Positions 57,350-64,000 of a stretch of 64,000 nt of DNA are shown piece after piece. Position 1 is the first letter of the stretch. Each line of letters opens with the position of its first letter. Location: assembly GCA_964035015.1 (NCBI GenBank), contig CAXIUP010000135.1, positions 780,411 through 844,410 on the forward strand, given 5' to 3'. This DNA is from Corallium rubrum. Lineage: Eukaryota > Cnidaria > Anthozoa > Scleralcyonacea > Coralliidae. The position numbers and the translations under genes are program-made. The notes under the pieces are model-generated. The model ran no database searches. It worked only from the letters and a program-made list of their open reading frames with translations, and was not told where the DNA came from.

Positions 57350-58030
57350 GGTTTAATTTGTCTTATTATTCCATTACCTATGAAAGTTAAACTCCAGTTC
57401 TACTGTCCCCGCTTTTTTCATATCAACGTTACGGAACCCTGGCTTCCAAAAGATCAACGTTTGTTATTAAGTACTGACCTTGAGTTCACCGGCAAAGTCA
57501 TGTTAAAACCCTGCGTAGTCCCGGGGGTCGGGATTTCAAATGACTAGCGCATAATATCACCGACTTCGGTGACTATTGTTAATCACTAAAATTTCAGAGG
57601 TGACTATTGAATTTCTCGTGATTTGATTGGTCGAGCTGATCAGTCTATCCCGCGACAGTCACCTGGAAATCTGCATGGAATCAGCGTTTTGACCAGGGCC
57701 GTTGCGATGGAATGTAAATTGAGGGTGTTGAAGGTCGAAATGCCGAGTAAGAATAACATAATATGCTGATTCTGTTTTCAAAAGTGTTAAACATTTTTAA
57801 TATTAACCAGAAGCGTGGAAGATGCGGTTTAAAGGAGAATGAAAGGTAGTTGAACAGCCAACTAGGTCTGGGGATTCTCCTACATTTTGAGACGCGTTTT
57901 AAGATAATCCGAAGGTCACAAATAACATTATTACTATACATGGCACGGAACATATCAGCTTTGCTTTTTGCATGAATCAATCATGTCTGAAATTTTCTCA
58001 GTTTAAGAAATTATTCACTCTACGGAAACA
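57350..58030. other. Unique sequence, no gene seen
   Basis: Short ORFs at 57263-57547 (+) and 57681-57980 (-) have no recognisable motif and no splice context, so I leave them unannotated. Confidence 0.4.
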
Positions 58031-58034
58031 GAAT

Positions 58035-58430
58035 TTAGGTTTACCTAACACCGCTGCCAAACGTTTGCGCATGCGTGAATTCGCTGAGTAAACATTGCAA
58101 GAGAAGTGGTAACTAGCCGTGGCGACAACAACCAGACAGTGAAGACTAAGTAAGACTCGACTATTCGTTTGTGTTTTAAAAAAAGGGTAAAGAAAATTAC
58201 GAAGGGGTAAATTCAGAATATGTTACAATATTGACAAAGAAGCCATGCACAAATTACCTACCTTATCTTTTTGGTAGTATGCTTATAATTTTAACTTTTG
58301 TGTCAGACTCTTGGACAAGTCCAAACATTTCAGTGTTTTCCCGCTCTTTTTCGGAGGACGAGCCTGGGACGAGCTCGGTTGTCGCGCATGCCCAAAACGT
58401 TTGGCAGCGGTGTTGGTTTACCTGCATGCA
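58035..58430. repeat. Inverted repeat pair around ~300 bp
   Basis: CTAACACCGCTGCCAAACGT at about 58047 and its complement near 58398-58420 (ACGTTTGGCAGCGGTGTT) face each other, each with GCGCATGC-like sequence inside. This is possibly a small non-autonomous element with unclear edges. Confidence 0.5.
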
Positions 58431-58441
58431 TGTAATTCACG

Positions 58442-60198
58442 TAGCCTAGTTTCTATGCCTTTCGTTTCCACCATGAGCATGGCCGCGTAATCGGTTTGGG
58501 TTCTTGGGAAGGCTGGGGAGAGGCTGGAAACGAGAAGGCCTAGCAACATTCAATCTCGTTCCCAGAGCCTTCTCACGCGGGCCGCGCAAACGAAGGCTCT
58601 GGGATAATCCATTTCAAATCGACATTCTATTGGTTGAATAATTGACAATGGTTTTTATATGAAGGGACATTTGAAAATCTGTATTCCTTGTTCTTTCGAA
58701 AGCCTTGAGGGTTTCAAATTTTATCTGGCGACTGAAACTTGTCAAGAACCAAACCTCTGGAACCAAACAGCAGTTGAACAGGAAGTATTCGGTGGCTTAT
58801 GAATGGTTTCGAAAGGGAAAGCGATGAGTACTGAAGTGGCGTGTTGCCCGAGGTGCGGTAATTTCAGAACTACATATCGTTGAAGTATATGGTGTACGTA
58901 TGTTGTTAGGTGTTGAACAAGCTTTCATTTGATGTATAGTTCAAGATTCTGCGTTTTATCAAACTTACTAAAATGTCCAAAATGTGCGAACCACTGTTTG
59001 AAATAATATTACAAATAAACAGGAAATTGACTTCTCACAAGTATTACAGAATTTTAGATATCTTTTGAAATACTTAACGCACAACATCGACATATATATC
59101 ATACAGAAGCTATTGAAAAATTCTATTCGTGGTGGAAATTTAAGCTTCTAGTTAAACGGGAAATATTTAAAAATTGGAAAAACGTCTGTCGCGTTTTGGT
59201 TCATAGCGTCGGTTTCCTGTTTATATTATTACGAACAGTGGTTCGCAGTTCGCACATTTTGGACAGTATAACAAGTTTCATAAAACGCAGAATCTTGAAC
59301 TACACATCAAATGAAAGTTCATTCAACATCTAACAACATACGTACACAATATATTCCAACGGTACGTAGTTCTTAAATTACTAGTCATCTTGTTCCACTG
59401 ACAATATGCCGCGTATTGCCGCCGTGCCACCTTGCCTACGACAAGTTTGCTACTCACCGCTTTCTCTCTTGGAACCATTGAAAAGTCATCGATTACTTGC
59501 TGTTTAAAATGCTGTTTAGTTCTTGACAAGTTTATCCGCCAGATAAAATTTAAAACCCCTCGAAAAAATACTACTTCCTACCATTTGCGAAGATCTCGAT
59601 CACAGAATAATCTAGTTCTGGCGGCGCATGCTCTTTTCAATCGGCAACCGGTTTTTCGGTTGTCTGGCGATGGATTATCCCAGAACCTTCGTTTGCGCGG
59701 CCCGCGTGAGAAGGCTCTGGGAACGAGATTGAGCAACATTCGCAAAAAGGTCCTGCCCAGAATCGTTCTGGCCCTTCGAGTGTCCCTGGGATCTAGCGTA
59801 GCGACAGTCTATTACAGTAAAAAGCATAAGGATGTCTGGCGAAGATTTTACCAAAGACCTTGGCGATCGGAAAAAGGAAATTATGGAATATATTCCAATT
59901 GGAGCTCGAAATGAAAATTTAACTGTTTAACTTTCAACTTTTGGCGGTTGCAGAAGGAAAGCTAGTGATAAGAAAGCTAGGCCAGTGAACCTTCGTCGAT
60001 CCGAGGTGAGATAGAGCTTGTATTAAAATAGTAAGTGTCGGGAAACACTTAGGACGTCATAACATCACAATTCTTACCTCAATAAACAACTGAGCTGTAA
60101 AGTGAAAGTGTTTACCAATGTTGCTAGGCCTTCCCCAGTGGGTCCGTTCGGATCACTTCCGAAACGTGTCAACCGAGGAAGGCCTAGAAACTAGGCTA
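58442..60198. mobile_element. 1757-bp inverted-repeat element with 9-bp duplication (MULE-like)
   Basis: The ends are TAGCCTAGTTTCTATGCCTT and the complement of AAGGCCTAGAAACTAGGCTA. TAATTCACG is repeated at 58433-58441 and 60199-60207. A 9-bp duplication is typical of Mutator-like elements. No transposase is present, and a second element with the same kind of duplication lies inside. Confidence 0.8.
58551..59731. mobile_element. 1181-bp foldback element with its own 9-bp duplication
   Basis: CAATCTCGTTCCCAGAGCCT and its complement begin long arms that continue through GCGGGCCGCGCAAACGAAGG and, farther in, through a matching stretch around GCGAACCACTG / CAGTGGTTCGC. Almost the whole element can fold on itself, with the centre near 59.1 kb. 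AGCAACATT lies at 58542-58550 and 59732-59740. Confidence 0.82.
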
Positions 60199-60983
60199 TA
60201 ATTCACGTACTTCAGCTACACATGTCATGGAGCCAGACAAGAAAAGATAATTGGATGCTTTTTTGAGCCATCTAAACCTTAGCGATGTTACCCGCAACAT
60301 TTGGGCTACGGTTCCACAATTATATTTCGTCATAATATTTTCTGATTGCCGAGAAAGCAAGACAGCCGATCTATGGCCCTGATTTTGACAGATGATTTCC
60401 ATTGGCAAACTGTTTTCAAAATGGCGACTATGTTGTTCAAAATTATTACATATCGTCAAAGAACCCAACAGACAGAGACTTTATAGACCGAATAGCTCTA
60501 AGACAGAACTATTTAAAGGTAAGAAATAGACTTGTTTGTATTATCATATGTGTACTTTTATAAAAGCTGTCGAAGTGTAAATTATAATTTCAAAAGGCAA
60601 TAATTATTATATTTAATATAATTAAGCTTACACGATATAACTACCACAGTTAAAGAGTAAAGACGTTTGTTTCAAATTTCTTGGGTATTCATCTCCACTG
60701 AAAGTTTAATAAAACAAATACTCACCTTACAAGCAAAAACAAGAAATCTACAAAAATATCCATATCGACAATTATACTTCAGATCTCGAACTTCAGGCCC
60801 TTCAACTATTTTATGAATAATATCTAATTAACTGAGTCAAGTTATGGGAAACGATACAATGGAATAACAATGCTGACTGCGTTTTGCCGAAGTAACATAG
60901 TGAGTGAGTTGAGTGAGTGAGCAAGTGAGCAACCTCTAAATATCATATACAGTATCATATACCATGACTTGATACTGTATTAA

Positions 60984-61101
60984 CCCTTTTACCACCGTAG
61001 TGGCCCTTTAGTATTTTACTCTGGCTAACGCCAGAGTATTTTACTCTGGCTAATGCCAGATGATTTTACTCGTCAAGGGAGAAGGTCTGGTGGCGAAAGG
61101 G
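60984..61101. mobile_element. 118-bp TTAA-flanked MITE
   Basis: CCCTTTTACCACCG and TGGTGGCGAAAGGG are imperfect inverted termini with TTAA at 60980-60983 and 61102-61105. A duplicated internal TTTTACTCTGGCTAA is present. It is related to 16522-16633. Confidence 0.75.
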
Positions 61102-61105
61102 TTAA

Positions 61106-63645
61106 ACAGAGATATATACAACCAGGAATACCGCTTATTCAGACCCCAGCTCTAACAGGTCCTCTTTAAAATATAAATAATGTATTCATCAGTTCAAACT
61201 TCAAACAATACACAAGTTCACAATACAAGACGGTAAATGCAGTATTTGCTCCGGGCTCTGATTGGCTGCTCCGAAACACATCATATGCCCACGATACACT
61301 AGTTCTGCACTTGTAAATTTTAAAACATTCTCTCATTGCTTACGCTGGGTGCCAGAGGTTCTTCCACGCTCGTAGGGACAATAGGGATAGGGGAGGACAC
61401 CAGGGGGTAAATTTGCAGGGTGAGCGGGAAGAACCTCTGGAACACCGAGCCGTTTCTCTGATCGCGCCGAGCTAATGAAAAGGTTACGTTCCAAAATCTG
61501 GACGTAAGACGTTGATTGGTCAAGCGAAGGATCTTTTTATTAACAATAAGTTTCATTGGCTACACTCATGTTATTAATCGAGATGTGCGATAATGTTAAA
61601 CTTCGTCTAGAAGGTGCAGTCATCAGCAGTAATTTCCTTGTATATATATTCTCTCTCTGTTTTGGTCCTTTTGGAGTCTATACTTTCGCTTCACATTGAT
61701 ATACAACTCACACTTTTTTTGGATTGCCTTTGCCCTTTTGATTGCGTGGGAAAAGTCTCGACTCGTTACGAGCTCAACGAGCATCAAAGCGACTACCTGT
61801 TACTTTAGCTTCATTCCACGAGACGTCTTCGTCATTGAAAATATATATAACAAACAACAAGATAACATCTTTGAAATATATCCTGTAAGTATGTTGTTAG
61901 AAACCTATAAGCTTTCATTTGAAGTGTAGTTCAAGTCGTTCAAGTTCTTGCGTTTATTACTAACATCTGAAATTCTATAATCGACCAGAGGAGGTTGGAC
62001 AAGTCACACAAAGCATCATGGTCCTAACGCTAAAATCGATTCATTTGCATCTGACCCGCAGACGAGGAATGAACTCGCCCTTGTGGACTAGATGCACAAA
62101 AACTGTTGAAAACTCGTCACAGTTGATCCAGAATTTATAAATCTGATGGGCAGGAAAATACGAGAACCATCAGTGACGATCATAGACAATTAATATGATC
62201 AGATTGTACTTTATTTGGCGTATATTCATGACGATGGCGGATGGGCATTCAAGATAGTTTTCAAGGACTACTCAATCCTTCGGATTCGACGCATTTTATG
62301 TTACAAATAATGGAACAAATCAGAAATGAATTTAGATATTTACAATGAAGGATGATTTGGTTGTGTGGTGCAACGTGTGATTCGTTACAACTGGAGAAAA
62401 GCGTGAGGTGAGATTTGAGAAATCAACATTATTTGTTGTTTAGTGGTTTATGATTTCCCTCTTCCTTCATACTTTAGCTTACTTGTATCCCAAATTTTAT
62501 AAAATTGTGAAAGCTAGCCTAAAATTTATTATTCAATAACTATCTTGTATTTTTCTTTGTATTAAGGTGAATTCAAAATCCAAAATCGATTTAATGAATT
62601 GCCTCCAGGCTCCAGAATCTATTGATAAACTTGGTATATAACTGGTCAAATGTTCAAATATTCCTATTTTATCAAACAAAGTGTATTTCCTGTATCCTAA
62701 ATATAAATGTAAATAAGGAACTTGAGTAAAATTAAACTGTTGCTCAATATTGATCTTACATTTTTGCAGTCAAGCACCCCCTCCCCCCCCCTGCCAAGAA
62801 AACAACCACTTTAGAGAGGGCATCAGAAAAGTGAATGGGTAATCAAACTATAAGACAGACAAAGTCCAATAAATGAACTATAAGACAGACAAAGTCCAGC
62901 CCAAGGGTGTCTGTCTTAGACAGAGTTCACTGTCTATCAGTATGTACATGCAGTAGCACTCAAAGGCAAAGGGATGGATAATATCCAGGCATTTATTAGG
63001 CTTTGAGACACAGCATTTGAATTGTATACTATGTGAGATAATACCTCTGTTAAAATTTTATTAGTTATATCCACAATTATGCATTGTTATGATGTAATTA
63101 TACAACTGATAACATGCAAAACATCAAACTACATATTTGAATGTTATTTGGCAAAAGAGAATCCATCAATTTATAATCATAAAAATCCTGTTCAGATCGG
63201 TGCTTGTGCCCAGGCAAGTTATTCCAACACTGACATCTGTACTGTATCTCTTCACTTCCTGTAAAAAATAGGAAGTGAGATGGAATTAGTAACCCTTTCA
63301 TGTCTTAAAAGTTGACTGTACAGCCAATGCCTAACTATTGTATTCACTTCATGGGTGTACAAATCAAGGGGTGGACACAAGGGTACATGCCGCCCCCCCC
63401 CCCCCCCACACACACACACTTGGCTAAAGTCCTATAATAAATATTTGTATACTAAAAAACAATATGAACAACAACAACAAATTATAACAAATTAGCAAAA
63501 AAAAAAAATTAATACTACAACTACAATATATTATTCACAATAACAATGACCAACAACAATAAACTACAAATAATTATCCACACATCAATTTTAATAATTA
63601 TATGCTGTCATGGAAGACAATGTTAATTAATATATAAAAAAAATA
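61106..63645. other. Unique AT-rich sequence, no gene seen
   Basis: Short ORFs at 61320-61556 (-), 61614-61929 (+) and 63079-63301 lack motifs. A piece near 61885-61960 resembles part of the foldback element at 58551-59731 (AAGCTTTCATTTGAAGTGTA). Poly-C tracts occur near 62780 and 63393. Confidence 0.45.
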
Positions 63646-63647
63646 TC

Positions 63648-63750
63648 TATACATATCAGGCCTGTATACATATATAGCAGATCTTTAAGAAAATTCAGTA
63701 CATTCTGTAATAATATTTACAGAATATATGTAGGCCTGATATGTATACAT
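63648..63750. repeat. ~100-bp hairpin
   Basis: ACATATCAGGCCTGTATACA is mirrored by GTAGGCCTGATATGTATACA around an AT-rich loop. This is probably a tiny inverted-repeat element. The remaining sequence to 64000 holds nothing recognisable. Confidence 0.65.
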
Positions 63751-64000
63751 TTTTCCAGAATGATGGTGTTTTGGACCATAAAACAGACAAATACCAAATT
63801 TTACTCTTTAATAATTCTCCACCACTCATTCTACACTTACTCTAAAGAATAAAGCTCGAAATATTAAGAAACTTCCAAAATTCTTGAGAAAAAAACAAGC
63901 TTTAGTGGCGAAAGGCCCTCTTAAATTTATTAGGCGCCATCTTAGCAAATGCCGAAATACCATGGTCGGTTCAAAGGCGAATATCTCGAAAACGGTTGAG

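Noticed and set aside
57263..57547. 94-aa ORF with a Gly-rich start
   Set aside because: It straddles the right end and target duplication of a hAT-like non-autonomous element and has no motif.
59432..59914. 160-aa ORF
   Set aside because: It crosses the right arm of a foldback element and its target duplication; composition and context do not support a gene.

Overview
The window looks like AT-rich, transposon-packed nuclear DNA of a marine invertebrate. A cnidarian or similar early-branching animal is my best guess, not proven. The genes have GT-AG spliceosomal introns. The element families present are animal-type: DUF4371/hAT, APE-type LINEs with a 2A-like peptide, an IS3EU-like integrase element, a Tnp2/CACTA element and a Polinton-type protein-primed polymerase. 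I found no convincing ordinary host gene. Essentially every protein recognised belongs to a mobile element.

Region 1 (1-34.8 kb) is a set of insertions inside insertions, readable to the base. A protein-primed family B DNA polymerase gene (about 392-2494 and 33059-34504), already carrying a stop and frameshifts, is split by a 30.6 kb insertion (2495-33056; ends CCCTTACAAAAATA; TG duplicated; arrays of AACTATAGTT near both ends). Inside lies a second element with CACTGTAAAAACTGACTG ends (3852-32381). Inside that sits an APE-type LINE (about 4.9-22.1 kb), whose reverse transcriptase is split by a 13.9 kb IS3EU-like transposon (6766-20678, 6-bp duplication). That transposon has two intact spliced genes: a DDE transposase (- strand, 496 aa) and a HECT ubiquitin ligase with zinc-knuckle and CUE-like segments (+ strand, 771 aa). 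It has itself taken further small elements. A parallel branch inside the CACTG element holds a 637-bp-arm palindromic foldback element (23637-31216), one arm of which is split by a 6.2 kb hAT transposon (24892-31129). The hAT encodes an intact 817-aa transposase preceded by a frameshifted OTU/vertnin-like region.

Region 2 (34.5-35.7 kb) holds small tandem duplications and palindromes behind the polymerase gene. Region 3 (35730-49738) is a 14 kb CACTA-superfamily element. Its ends resemble those of the 30.6 kb insertion, and it has GAATATTC palindrome arrays near both ends. Two divergent spliced genes read outward from its middle: a Tnp2-type transposase (- strand, 836 aa) and a BEN-domain coiled-coil protein (+ strand, 410 aa). 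This resembles the two-protein (TnpD/TnpA) plan of plant En/Spm.

Region 4 (49.7-51.4 kb) is a 0.5 kb TA tract plus small inverted-repeat elements. Region 5 (about 51.4-55.06 kb) is an apparently intact CR1/L2-like LINE with one 1077-aa ORF: a hydrophobic leader, a 2A-like motif, an APE endonuclease and a YADD reverse transcriptase. Region 6 (55.1-64 kb) has no recognisable gene. It holds non-autonomous elements, including a 1757-bp inverted-repeat element with a 9-bp duplication that contains another with its own 9-bp duplication.

Gene models were built by hand from frame continuity and splice signals. No homology search was run, so family names rest on motif recognition.
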